DNA of 64,000 nt from Zooshikella sp050749885. Lineage in GTDB: Bacteria; Pseudomonadota; Gammaproteobacteria; Pseudomonadales; Zooshikellaceae. This document shows, piece after piece, positions 17,643 through 26,437 of this stretch. The DNA is taken from assembly GCF_050749885.1 (NCBI RefSeq), contig NZ_JBOIUB010000003.1:62001-126000 (forward strand). Direction: 5' to 3'. Numbering within the stretch: the stretch's first letter is position 1; every line of letters begins with the position of its first letter. Position numbers and translations under genes: made by a program. Below the pieces are notes generated by a model. It saw only the letters and a list, made by a program, of their open reading frames with translations, searched no databases and was not told the origin of the DNA.

Positions 17643-19985
17643 ATGCAGCCTTTTACTGTCAAGAACGAGGAAAAGTGTCGGGACTTTTGGAAAACACTCA
17701 TGCCTTACCAACATCCAAAAACTAAACTTGGCCGCTTCACCCGGCTTGTAATTAATACCTCTTTACTCTGTTTTTGCGCATCAATGCCAATACATAGTTA
17801 TGCAGCAGATAATGCTGAAACAGAGAAGAAGTGGACCATAAACCAGAAAAATGCAGATATTCGTGAGTTCATTGCTCAGGTTGCCTCGATAACGGGACAA
17901 ACTATCATCATAGACCCGCGAATAAAAAGCATGAATAACGTAACCGTAGTTTCATCAACGCCGCTATCCAGAGATGAAATTTACGATGTATTCCTTTCCG
18001 TATTGCAAGCCAATGGTTTTACTGCAGTTCCTCAGGGTAAAACACTAAACATTGTTCCTATCAACCGCGCCAAAAGTGATGCCCCAGAGTTTCTACCAAA
18101 CACCAAACCCAACGCAGGAACAATGATCACCCGTGTGGTGGAATTGGTAAACTTATCCGCTGTTGAGTTAATCCCTGTAATTCGTCCTTTAATCCCTCAG
18201 TATGGTCATGCTGCTGCAATTGCTTCCAGTAACTCCATCATCATCAGTGACCATGTCAGCAACGTAAACCGGCTAGCCAAACTCATCCGAGAAATGGATA
18301 TGGCTGAAAGTACTAACTTTGACATCATCAAGCTTGAAAATGCCTGGGTGGGCGACTTGGTTAAAGTGATTAAAGAAAGCTTACTTGGCAAACAGCAAAA
18401 CCGTAAACTGAGTGGAGAACTTATTGCTGATGAACGCACTAACCGCCTCTTAGTTACTGGTAAATCTCAATTTCGTCAGCAAGTACGCCGCTTGGCAAAA
18501 GCAATGGATGTAGCCTCTGAAGCGACTTCATTAACTCGCGTTATCCACTTACGTCATGCAGACGCAGAAAAGTTGGCAGAAACGCTAGCTGACTTAACTA
18601 AATCACTGAGTGGAAGTATTGCAGGAGGCAAAGATAGCAAAGAATCCAAACAAGTTGCCGTCAAAGCAGATGTTGATAACAATGCTCTCATTATTGCTGC
18701 AGCGCCTGAACTTGTGCGAGAAATTGAAAATATCGTTCGAAAACTCGATGTTCGACGTGCACAAGTACTAATAGAAGCTGCCATTGTTGAAGTGTCCGGT
18801 AGTATCAATGAGGCACTTGGTATTCAATGGGGGATAGACGGAACAAAAACATCTTCTGGAGGAGAAGGAAGCGCTAAACCATCAGTCACTGGGGCAATTT
18901 TAGAGAGTAAAGATATTAAGATTGGCAGTATTGCACTTCGTAACTCTAACTTTGGTATTCTCGTTAATGCACTAACCACTACAGCTAACAGTAACTTACT
19001 CTCCACCCCCAGTATTATGACACTGGATAATGAAGAAGCTGAAATCCTGGTAGGTCAGGAAGTCCCCTTTGAAACAGGTTCTTATACTACAGACTCTTCA
19101 GGTTCTAGTAACCCCTTTACGACGACAGAACGAAAAGATGTTGGTGTTCGTTTAAAAGTTACACCTCACATCAACGAAGGTGAAACACTTCGCTTAGAAG
19201 TCGATCAAGAAATTTCTGCTGTGGTACCAAGCTCTGAAAGTGGTGTTGATGGTTTGGTTACCAATAAGCGAACTATAAAAAGTACAATCCAAGTTAACAA
19301 TAATGAAACGATTGTACTTGGAGGCTTAGTTCAAGATGATGTAAATCAGTCTGAAAGTGCTGTTCCTTTTCTTAGCTCTATTCCTCTCTTAGGGCGGCTT
19401 TTTGAGAATGATACAGATACGCATACTAAAAGAAATTTGATGGTCTTTATCAAAACTTCTATTGTGCTGAATGAACAAGAAAATGCAGATCTTACTGAAG
19501 ACAAGTTTTCTTCAATTAAAATGGTTCGCAATAAGCTTGATAAAAAGTCAGAGAAATTTAACCTTAACCGAGTGCTTCCACAAAATGCCAGTGGCTTGTT
19601 CGACTCACCTCAAAAGCGCCAGCAAGAGCAAGGCTCAAGTAATAAGCCAACCATTTGGCAAGAACCTGCACCAGCAGCACGTCGCGGTAGCCCTTCTGCT
19701 CAAGCACAAAGTAATACTCCTGTTGCCAGTGGTAGTCCAGGTTGGGGGGTTCAGCTAGCATCTTACCGCTCTTCTGCTGCAGCCCAACAAGCTGCAAACA
19801 AAATCCAATCTCAGCACGCTCAACTGCTGGGCAGCCTGACACCAGAAGTAAAAGAGTCAAATATGGGCAGCAAGGGGGTTTATTACCGTGTTGTCTTTAG
19901 CGGGCTAAATGACCGTCGCCAGGCTCAAACCCTGTGCAGGCAATTACAAGCTGCTAAGCAAGGCTGCTTAGATATTCATAACTAA
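17643..19985 (+). CDS. gspD: Type II secretion system secretin D with C-terminal SPOR domain
   Basis: A 780-residue outer-membrane secretin. A signal peptide (LVINTSLLCFCASMPIHSYA, after an unusually long N-terminus) is followed by N0 (WTINQKNADIREFIAQVASI), N1-N3 repeats and the secretin core. The core has VGQEVPFETGSY and the beta-domain signature DVGVRLKVTPHINEG...TIVLGGLVQDD. The last 80 residues or so, from GWGVQLASYRSSAAAQQAANK to the end, read as a SPOR (peptidoglycan-binding) domain; typical GspD proteins end soon after the secretin/S domain. GAGGG-like SD (GAGGG) lies 8-12 bases upstream of the chosen ATG. Co-transcribed with gspC. Confidence 0.95.
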   Translation: MQPFTVKNEEKCRDFWKTLMPYQHPKTKLGRFTRLVINTSLLCFCASMPIHSYAADNAETEKKWTINQKNADIREFIAQVASITGQTIIIDPRIKSMNNVTVVSSTPLSRDEIYDVFLSVLQANGFTAVPQGKTLNIVPINRAKSDAPEFLPNTKPNAGTMITRVVELVNLSAVELIPVIRPLIPQYGHAAAIASSNSIIISDHVSNVNRLAKLIREMDMAESTNFDIIKLENAWVGDLVKVIKESLLGKQQNRKLSGELIADERTNRLLVTGKSQFRQQVRRLAKAMDVASEATSLTRVIHLRHADAEKLAETLADLTKSLSGSIAGGKDSKESKQVAVKADVDNNALIIAAAPELVREIENIVRKLDVRRAQVLIEAAIVEVSGSINEALGIQWGIDGTKTSSGGEGSAKPSVTGAILESKDIKIGSIALRNSNFGILVNALTTTANSNLLSTPSIMTLDNEEAEILVGQEVPFETGSYTTDSSGSSNPFTTTERKDVGVRLKVTPHINEGETLRLEVDQEISAVVPSSESGVDGLVTNKRTIKSTIQVNNNETIVLGGLVQDDVNQSESAVPFLSSIPLLGRLFENDTDTHTKRNLMVFIKTSIVLNEQENADLTEDKFSSIKMVRNKLDKKSEKFNLNRVLPQNASGLFDSPQKRQQEQGSSNKPTIWQEPAPAARRGSPSAQAQSNTPVASGSPGWGVQLASYRSSAAAQQAANKIQSQHAQLLGSLTPEVKESNMGSKGVYYRVVFSGLNDRRQAQTLCRQLQAAKQGCLDIHN

Positions 19986-20012
19986 TTTTACACAGTATTC
20001 AGCTACCATTAT

Positions 20013-20042
20013 GCACCAACAGTATTCTCTGTTGGTGCTCTT
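20013..20042 (+). terminator. Probable terminator after gspCD
   Basis: A perfect 10-bp stem, GCACCAACAG (20013-20022) with GTTGGTGC-type complement at 20029-20038, has a six-base loop. It lies 28 bases after the gspD stop and is followed by only a short T-rich stretch (TCTT). Stem strength and position favour a terminator, but the weak T-tract lowers confidence. Confidence 0.6.
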
Positions 20043-20120
20043 ATCACACTAATTCACTTCAGCTATACTAACCTCCTCTAATAATACAAATAGCTCCCTT
20101 AACATAAGGTTGAAGTGTCA

Positions 20121-21038
20121 ATGCGCAACTGGAGTTTAAGGCCAAACTTACTGGCTAGTATGTTATTGGTTTGTGCGATGTTTTTATGGGGTAGCTCTTT
20201 CGTCGCTCTCAAGATCGCCTTTACCTCTTTTCCTCCCCTGCTTGTGATTTTCGTGCGTATGCTGATTGCCAGTTTGTGCTTTTTGTTTATATGGAAATAT
20301 GCCAATCGCTATCAGTATCAAAAGGGTGACTGGAAATACTTAATGCTCCTGGGGTTATTTGAGCCGTGCTTGTATTTTCTTTGTGAGACTTATGCGTTAC
20401 AAAATACAACAGCCTCTGCGGCAGGAATGATCACCGCACTGCTTCCTCTTCTTGTTGCTATCGCTGCAGCCTTTTTTTTGAAGGAAAAAATTAATAAGCA
20501 AGTTGGTATAGGGTTAGTGATCGCGCTTATAGGAACCTGTTGGTTAAGTGTTTCAGGTAAGTCATCTGCAGATGCACCAAACCCTCTTTTGGGAAACTTT
20601 TTTGAATTCCTTGCGATGATTTGCGCAACGGGCTATACCTTAGTCGTAAAGAAATTGAGTTCACGATACTCAGCCTTATTCTTAACAGCAACACAGGCAT
20701 TTATTGGGACATTGTTTTTTTCCCCAGCCCTGTTTTTAACTGAATTACCAACAGAATTTCCATATACACCTACCCTTGCCATTGTCTACTTGGGGGTTGT
20801 TGTGACGCTGGGCGCTTATGGACTCTATAACATTTCACTCAGCTATGTTTCTGCAACACAAGCATCAGTATTTGTTAACCTAATTCCGGTATTTACTATA
20901 TTATTAGCTTTTATAATTCTTGGAGAGCAGTTAACACACCAACAGCTTATGGCTGTACTACTTGTATTTTCAGGTTTACTTGTTAGCCAGTTTGCACCGT
21001 CAACCACAGTAGAAGAAGTTGAAGCAAGCCCCAGTTAG
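20121..21038 (+). CDS. EamA-family (DMT superfamily) transporter
   Basis: About 305 residues, with ten predicted membrane helices in two EamA repeats. The first repeat begins LLVCAMFLWGSSFVALKIAF. The second includes MICATGYTLVVKKLSS and ends SVFVNLIPVFTILLAFIILGEQLT, the family's terminal signature. Members export metabolites or amino acids, but the substrate cannot be inferred. Two starts are possible: GTG at 20115 (five bases after AAGG) or ATG at 20121 (eleven bases after). The ATG is annotated. It stands alone between gspD and the exopolysaccharide locus. Confidence 0.9.
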   Translation: MRNWSLRPNLLASMLLVCAMFLWGSSFVALKIAFTSFPPLLVIFVRMLIASLCFLFIWKYANRYQYQKGDWKYLMLLGLFEPCLYFLCETYALQNTTASAAGMITALLPLLVAIAAAFFLKEKINKQVGIGLVIALIGTCWLSVSGKSSADAPNPLLGNFFEFLAMICATGYTLVVKKLSSRYSALFLTATQAFIGTLFFSPALFLTELPTEFPYTPTLAIVYLGVVVTLGAYGLYNISLSYVSATQASVFVNLIPVFTILLAFIILGEQLTHQQLMAVLLVFSGLLVSQFAPSTTVEEVEASPS

Positions 21039-21191
21039 CTTATTTTTAATGCTTAAGTGACAAAAGGATTTAAAAATATTGAATTTGTTAACTGATTTTT
21101 TCTTAACCATCTATTAAATTCTCGCTTTCTTTTTTCTGCTGCATAACTCAGCTCAAGTTTGCGGGAATTTGCAATAAATTTTGGTTAAATT

Positions 21192-21223
21192 AATAAAGGC
21201 TTTTGTTATAAAAAGCCTTTATT
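21192..21223. terminator. 13-bp hairpin between the transporter and the exopolysaccharide locus
   Basis: AATAAAGGCTTTT (21192-21204) is exactly complementary to 21211-21223, with a six-base loop. The AT-rich arms supply a short T tract inside the stem rather than after it. It lies 154 bases beyond the transporter stop and about 47 before the GTG of the sugar transferase. It could end transcription from the transporter or act in the leader of the exopolysaccharide genes. Confidence 0.5.
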
Positions 21224-21270
21224 TATAACAAAGTTAAGATAACTACCATGTGTAATAAAAGGGAGTTTCG

Positions 21271-22677
21271 GTGAGCAGTATTCGTATTTTCAAACATCAT
21301 GTGCGAGTCCCCTATCTCCTATTAGGTATATTTGAGCTATGCCTTTTTGTACTTGCAACATACCTTGGCACCTACTTTAGGTTTGGTACCTTTGATCCTG
21401 TCCATACAGAACCAACTAGCCCCCTCTTATTCAGAGCCATACTACTAGGTGCCGTTTTCATTATCAGCATGATTGCTATGGGCCTTTATCAAGCAAGGCT
21501 TAGAGAAGGCTTTACAGGTATGCTCATTAGAGCAGCAATTAGCTTTATTTTCGGCAGTATTATCTTGTCACTGTGTTTCTTCTTATTCCCTACCCTTTTA
21601 ATAGGGCGTGGTGTCTTTATACTCACTGTGCTTTTCACATTTGTCGCTATTGGTATTACTCGCTTTTTCTTTACCCGATTAGTGGATGAAAATATTTTAA
21701 AGCGTCAGGTATTAGTACTTGGTGCAGGGCATCGTGCCAATAATATTGCTCAACGGTTACGCAGAAGAACAGACCGGAGAGGTTTCAATATAGTCGGCTA
21801 TATGCACATTGCAGATGAAGAAGATGTCGTAAACCCTGACTTTATTTTGAACACTGAACAATCACTGGTAGAGTTTGCCAATACTCATAATATTGATGAG
21901 ATAGTAGTTGCGGTTGATGATCGACGCAGAAACTTTCCCATTAACGAATTGCTTGACTGTAAGCTCAGTGGTATTGATGTTGTTGATGTATTAACTTTTT
22001 TTGAACGAGAAACAGGCAAAATAGAGCTTGACTTACTTCACCCAAGCTGGATTATTTTTTCTGATGGCTTTGGTCAGAGCAATCTACGTGTATATTCTGA
22101 ACGTGCTTTTGATATCCTTGCTAGCCTAACTCTTTTAGCCTTTGCATGGCCATTCATTGCAATCACCATTCTAGCTATCTGGTTAGAAGAAGGTTTTAAA
22201 GCACCTCTCATGTATAAACAACAGCGCGTCGGACTTAACGGTAACACATTTAACGTACTTAAATTCAGAAGCATGCGTGTAGATGCGGAGAAAAAAGGAA
22301 AACCACAGTGGGCCCAACAAAATGATCCACGAGTCACTCGCGTAGGCAAAATTATTCGCAAATACCGAGTTGACGAGCTGCCTCAAATCTTTAATGTTTT
22401 AAGAGGCGATATGGGTTTTGTAGGTCCTAGACCTGAAAGACCTGAATTTGTAAGCCAACTAGCTGACAAGATTCCTTACTATAATGAGCGCCACCGTATC
22501 AAACCAGGCATCGCAGGCTGGGCTCAGTTGTGTTACCCCTATGGAGCCTCCGATAAAGATGCTCTACATAAGTTACAATATGACCTTTACTATGTAAAAA
22601 ACCATAGTTTGTTTTTGGATATTTTAATCCTTATCCAAACAGTAGAAGTGATTTTATTTGGTAAAGGAGCGCGCTAA
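21271..22677 (+). CDS. XrtA-system undecaprenyl-phosphate sugar phosphotransferase (TIGR03013 type)
   Basis: A 468-residue polyprenyl-phosphate hexose-1-phosphate transferase that begins polysaccharide repeat-unit assembly at the inner membrane. Four N-terminal membrane helices (about 15-135) are followed by a Rossmann-like CoA-binding segment (VLVLGAGHRANNIAQRL, about 148-165). A fifth helix near 285 leads into the catalytic domain with KFRSMRVDAEKKG, RKYRVDELPQIFNVLRGDM and GPRPERPEF. The GTG start at 21271 has GGGAG five bases upstream. The sequence matches the sugar transferase that typically opens XrtA/PEP-CTERM exopolysaccharide loci. It is followed by its own terminator. Confidence 0.93.
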   Translation: MSSIRIFKHHVRVPYLLLGIFELCLFVLATYLGTYFRFGTFDPVHTEPTSPLLFRAILLGAVFIISMIAMGLYQARLREGFTGMLIRAAISFIFGSIILSLCFFLFPTLLIGRGVFILTVLFTFVAIGITRFFFTRLVDENILKRQVLVLGAGHRANNIAQRLRRRTDRRGFNIVGYMHIADEEDVVNPDFILNTEQSLVEFANTHNIDEIVVAVDDRRRNFPINELLDCKLSGIDVVDVLTFFERETGKIELDLLHPSWIIFSDGFGQSNLRVYSERAFDILASLTLLAFAWPFIAITILAIWLEEGFKAPLMYKQQRVGLNGNTFNVLKFRSMRVDAEKKGKPQWAQQNDPRVTRVGKIIRKYRVDELPQIFNVLRGDMGFVGPRPERPEFVSQLADKIPYYNERHRIKPGIAGWAQLCYPYGASDKDALHKLQYDLYYVKNHSLFLDILILIQTVEVILFGKGAR

Positions 22678-22726
22678 CTGCTGTAATGTATTTACCATTA
22701 AGCAGCAAAAAAATTATCGCAAATAT

Positions 22727-22761
22727 AAAAAGGGCTGATATCATAGGCCCTTTTCTTTTTT
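22727..22761 (+). terminator. Rho-independent terminator after the sugar transferase
   Basis: The stem AAAAGGGC (22728-22735) pairs with GCCCTTTT (22747-22754), and the T-rich tract CTTTTTTAT follows. It lies 50 bases after the stop at 22677. The arrangement is canonical on the plus strand; the A-rich 5' arm also makes it usable in reverse for the convergent HAD-like gene. Confidence 0.8.
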
Positions 22762-22821
22762 ATATAAATAAGTTAGACAACATCCAATAACTATCTACCG
22801 TCGTGGTAATGTTGGTCCGAT

Positions 22822-23184
22822 TTACAACTTTACTAAAAACCTTCTTAATCCAATCTTCCATGAACTTTTCGATCGAATGGGCTTACCTTTATTAGTCACA
22901 ACCTGTACGCATCGATCATCCCATAATTCAATCATTCTAAAATCTTTTACATTGGTTATTTCTAATCCAGCAAGGCCATTTTTTTCCAACCAACGCTCAA
23001 CAAAAGGTATATACTCTGGAATTGAAGCTCTTGCTGTAAAAATACGAACCTCTTGTCCTTGTATCAACCAACTTCTTACTCTCTCTAACATTGGCTTTAT
23101 AGGTTCACCAATATGTTCGGGTCCTCTCCAGTGATCATAACGGGCTAACGTTCCGTCAAGATCAACCCCTATCCAACCAGACAT
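22822..23184 (-). CDS. HAD-superfamily phosphatase-like protein
   Basis: About 120 residues opening MSGWIGVDLDGTLARYD. The DLDGT element is HAD motif I, with nucleophile Asp and the acid/base Asp two residues on. FTARAS near residue 55 supplies the motif II Ser/Thr region, and IELWDDRCVQVVTNKG resembles the C-terminal acidic motif. The protein is at the short end for a HAD phosphatase. The ATG at 23184 is preferred over an upstream GTG at 23208 because AGAGGA lies just before it. Substrate unknown. Placement within the exopolysaccharide locus may be incidental. Confidence 0.7.
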   Translation of the reverse strand: MSGWIGVDLDGTLARYDHWRGPEHIGEPIKPMLERVRSWLIQGQEVRIFTARASIPEYIPFVERWLEKNGLAGLEITNVKDFRMIELWDDRCVQVVTNKGKPIRSKSSWKIGLRRFLVKL

Positions 23185-23575
23185 AACATCCTCTGATTCA
23201 TCAAACACCTAAAGAATTTGATTATTTTTTACACTTGTAACTCACAAGTTAAAAATAAAGATAAAATATTCCAGTTTATCTTCAATATTAAAAATTCTGC
23301 TTAAGAAACGACCATCAGCAGCACAGTTCATAGCCATATTTTAATACAAGATAACTAAAACACACTCAACAATCCCTGAAAGAATTGTACCAAAACCTAG
23401 TCTTTATCAAGACATACCTTTAAAACAAACGTCAGAAATCATTACAGTAATACTACAATTACGTCAAATAAAAATGAATAACCTTGTTTATTCAGTTGGT
23501 TAAAAAAAACGGCCTAGCATTTGCTTAATATTTAAACACTATCGCCTTATTGATCTGTTAATAAGGGAGTTTAAA
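23185..23575. promoter_or_regulatory. Gap with a possible sigma-54 promoter
   Basis: No credible gene lies in these 390 AT-rich bases. Just before the next plus-strand gene, GG (23511-23512) and GC (23523-23524) are spaced by ten bases in CGGCCTAGCATTTGCTT. This matches the core GG-N10-GC geometry and the TTGCT half of a sigma-54 site, but the -24 half is only partly consensus. Published XrtA/PEP-CTERM systems often use RpoN with PrsK/PrsR; applying that here is inference. Confidence 0.35.
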
Positions 23576-23848
23576 ATGGCACATGTATGGTTTTACTTAT
23601 TAGGTTTTATATTTGTAGGTATTTTGCTTACCTACATTTTTGCAGCCGCTGCAAGACAGTACGTCTCTAAACAGGTATCCGATAACACACCTCCTCCAGG
23701 AAAAATGGAGCAGGCTTTTACAAAAAGACGACAGGCAGGCGATCGTCGAGCCAATACACAACCTGTGTTTTTTCCCTTTAGAGATTCAAGTGGTATTGTC
23801 GTTACAGGAGAGCGTCGCTCACAGACTGATCGACGCACACCATTTTAA
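23576..23848 (+). CDS. Small membrane protein with Arg-rich tail
   Basis: A 90-residue protein. One N-terminal membrane helix (about 3-25, VWFYLLGFIFVGILLTYIFA) is followed by a basic cytoplasmic-type tail with repeated RR elements: KRRQAGDRRAN, then ERRSQTDRRTPF at the C-terminus. I do not recognise a named family, though short proteins with GDRR/DRR repeats occur widely in gammaproteobacteria. The ATG is preceded by AAGGGAG (23565-23571), a good ribosome site. It may be driven by the sigma-54-like site upstream. It converges on the protease with seven bases between stops. Confidence 0.65.
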   Translation: MAHVWFYLLGFIFVGILLTYIFAAAARQYVSKQVSDNTPPPGKMEQAFTKRRQAGDRRANTQPVFFPFRDSSGIVVTGERRSQTDRRTPF

Positions 23849-23855
23849 TAATATG

Positions 23856-24650
23856 CTAATTCTTTGTTAACTTTGATATTAAATCTTTAACATGGTTTAC
23901 AGGGATAGCATAAGTAATTCCACTCGGCTTTTGTAAAACTGATTCTTTTGTTTCTTTAACAAATACCTTATTAATTACACCTACAACTTTTCCAGTTTGC
24001 CTTAAATAAACTGGACTTCCACTATTCCCTGGATAAGCTGTCGCATCCAACTGCAATACATTATAAGGGTGCCTTAAACGCTTAATATGCTGAATATCCA
24101 ACTGTCTTGCATTAGCGGCAGGTATTACAATTGGCGTTACACTGGAAATAATACCCTGATGAGTAACAGGATATAAACCTAGCACAGCGCCAATAGGGTA
24201 TCCTGTAAATGCTATGGCTTCCCCTTCCCTAGCCTGTGAGGCTTGACCTAACATTAATGCCGGTAGGCGAGCGCCTTTAATCCGCAGTAATACCAAATCA
24301 TGATCAGTATCTTTTTGTAAAACTCGTACTTCACGTAGTTCCGGACGACGCCCCTGCCCAACAAAGATAACCAACTTGCGCTTACCTTGATACTTAGCAG
24401 AATATATTTCAGGAATAGCATGCGCATTTGTGACAACATGATAGCCATCGTGTACAACAAAGCCTGTAGCAATTAACTGTGCTGCAGGTGATGCTGTAAC
24501 ATCATAGGTTCCAACACCGACAATCGATGGTTTAACCTTGGCAACCACATCAGGAAAACGTGCACCATAACTTAATTGGCTTATGGCCAATAGAAAATAG
24601 GCTAACACCACAAAAGCGGTTTGCTGTAATTGCAAAAAGATTCCATTCAT
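23856..24650 (-). CDS. Secreted trypsin-like serine protease
   Basis: About 264 residues with an N-terminal signal/anchor (LQQTAFVVLAYFLLAISQLSYG). The chymotrypsin-fold catalytic triad is intact: His in VVTNAHAIPE (about 76), Asp in TDHDLVLLRIK (about 116) and Ser in AYPGNSGSPVYL (about 210). It lacks a PDZ domain, so it is not a full DegP/DegS; it resembles short S1C/trypsin-like periplasmic proteases. The ATG at 24650 is chosen over a TTG at 24665. Target unknown. It sits divergent from the acyl-CoA ligase, inside the exopolysaccharide locus, where a role in envelope protein processing is possible but unproven. Confidence 0.85.
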   Translation of the reverse strand: MNGIFLQLQQTAFVVLAYFLLAISQLSYGARFPDVVAKVKPSIVGVGTYDVTASPAAQLIATGFVVHDGYHVVTNAHAIPEIYSAKYQGKRKLVIFVGQGRRPELREVRVLQKDTDHDLVLLRIKGARLPALMLGQASQAREGEAIAFTGYPIGAVLGLYPVTHQGIISSVTPIVIPAANARQLDIQHIKRLRHPYNVLQLDATAYPGNSGSPVYLRQTGKVVGVINKVFVKETKESVLQKPSGITYAIPVNHVKDLISKLTKN

Positions 24651-24850
24651 TTTATAACCAACCAAGTGCTCTAATTAGCTATGCTTATACCCAAAGCAAG
24701 CGATTTAACATAGGTTTCCATGTAATGAAAACACAATATTTATCGCAAGCTTACCACTCAGCAAAAGTATAAAGCCGCTAAAGCCATTTATTAACCATGA
24801 AACTCAAAGCACCTACCTTAAACTGATTACTTAAGGATGAGCAACTGCTA

Positions 24851-26437
24851 ATGACGCAACTACTTCACGAACTCTATCAACACGCTGCAACACAAAGCCC
24901 TGATCATGTCGCTTTGGGATTTAAAACACAAACAATCACCTACAAAGCATTAGAGACAGCCGTCCAGCTTACTGCAACTGCATTACATCAAGCCGATCTA
25001 CGACGATTTGAGCGTGTTGCTATTTACTTACCCAAACTTCCTGAAGCAGTATTTACCTTTTTTGGCTGCTCCATGGCAGGAGGTACATTTGTACCCATCA
25101 ACCCAATCCTCAAACCCGCTCAAGTAAAATACATACTACAAGATTGTAATGTAAGAGTGCTCATTACCCAACGTGCACGTTTACAACAGTTGATGGATGA
25201 ACTTCGTCGCTGCCATGATATACGCTTAGTGGTGTGTGTTGATGACGTTCCTGAAGAACACCACTTACCCTGTCCTGTCATCAGTTGGCAACAATGGCTT
25301 AATATAAGCCCTAGACTCATCACTACAGCATCCATAGATACTGACATGGCAGCTATTTTATATACTTCAGGAAGCACTGGTCGCCCTAAAGGTGTCGTAC
25401 TTTCTCACCGTAATATGGTGACAGGTGCCCACAGTGTTGCTCAATATTTACAAAATACCGCCAAAGACCGTTTATTAGCCGTATTACCCATGAGCTTTGA
25501 CTATGGACTAAGCCAGATCACTACTGCATTTAGTCGTGGTGCCAGTTGTTATCTCATGGATTACCTGCTGCCCAAAGATGTCATTCGTGCGGTTCAACGC
25601 TACCAAATTACTGGCTTAGCTGCAGTTCCACCACTATGGGTGCAGCTTGCTGAACTTGAGTGGCCTGATGAGGCAAAAGCGTCTTTACGTTACATCACAA
25701 ACTCGGGTGGGGCGATGCCAACGGCTACGCTAAATAAGCTAAGAACATCACTTCCAGAAACCCAACCATATTTGATGTATGGTTTAACTGAAGCATTTCG
25801 TTCCAGTTACTTGCCGCCAAATGAACTGGATAAACGTCCAACCTCTATGGGAAAAGCCATTCCCAATGCAGAATTACTCGTTATTAACGAAGCAGGCGAA
25901 GAGTGTGAGCCTCATGAACCAGGTGAGCTTGTTCACCGTGGCAGCCTTGTGGCTATGGGATATTGGAATGACCCTGAAAAAACAGAACTTCGTTTTCGTC
26001 CATCGCCAACAAAACTATCAGGCATCCCCACAGAAGAGCTAGCCGTTTGGTCAGGGGACATCGTCAAAAAAGATGAAGATGGCTTTCTCTACTTTATTGG
26101 ACGCAACGATGACATGATCAAAACCTCAGGCTATCGAGTCAGCCCTTCTGAAGTTGAAGAGGTCGTGTATGCCTCAGGGCTTGTAGGAGAAGTTGCTGCT
26201 TTAGGTATTCCTCATCCCCAGCTGGGCCAGGCAATATTTTTAGCCGTAACGACAAACGAGCCAGATACGAGCGTTGATGAAGTAGCAGTCATCAATGTCT
26301 GTAAAGCTCAACTTCCAGGTTTTATGGTTCCACTTAAGCTGCAATGTTTGGCAACGCTTCCTAGGAACCCAAATGGTAAAATTGACCGCAAACTACTTAC
26401 CAGTCAGTTCCAAACATTATTCGGAGTTAACGACTAA
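24851..26437 (+). CDS. Acyl-CoA ligase (AMP-forming), XrtA system-associated (TIGR03098 type)
   Basis: A 528-residue ANL-superfamily adenylating enzyme. The P-loop motif ILYTSGSTGRPKG lies near 168. YGLTEAFRSSYL is the A5 motif, WSGDIVKKDEDGFLYFIGRNDDMIKTSG-type A7/A8 region follows (given here in part), and the catalytic Lys occurs in NPNGKIDRKLL. It would activate a carboxylic acid as an acyl-adenylate and transfer it to CoA or a carrier thiol. The downstream decarboxylase overlaps by one base, and an acyl carrier protein and two hydrolases lie nearby, matching the accessory set of XrtA loci. The true acyl substrate is not known. Confidence 0.92.
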   Translation: MTQLLHELYQHAATQSPDHVALGFKTQTITYKALETAVQLTATALHQADLRRFERVAIYLPKLPEAVFTFFGCSMAGGTFVPINPILKPAQVKYILQDCNVRVLITQRARLQQLMDELRRCHDIRLVVCVDDVPEEHHLPCPVISWQQWLNISPRLITTASIDTDMAAILYTSGSTGRPKGVVLSHRNMVTGAHSVAQYLQNTAKDRLLAVLPMSFDYGLSQITTAFSRGASCYLMDYLLPKDVIRAVQRYQITGLAAVPPLWVQLAELEWPDEAKASLRYITNSGGAMPTATLNKLRTSLPETQPYLMYGLTEAFRSSYLPPNELDKRPTSMGKAIPNAELLVINEAGEECEPHEPGELVHRGSLVAMGYWNDPEKTELRFRPSPTKLSGIPTEELAVWSGDIVKKDEDGFLYFIGRNDDMIKTSGYRVSPSEVEEVVYASGLVGEVAALGIPHPQLGQAIFLAVTTNEPDTSVDEVAVINVCKAQLPGFMVPLKLQCLATLPRNPNGKIDRKLLTSQFQTLFGVND

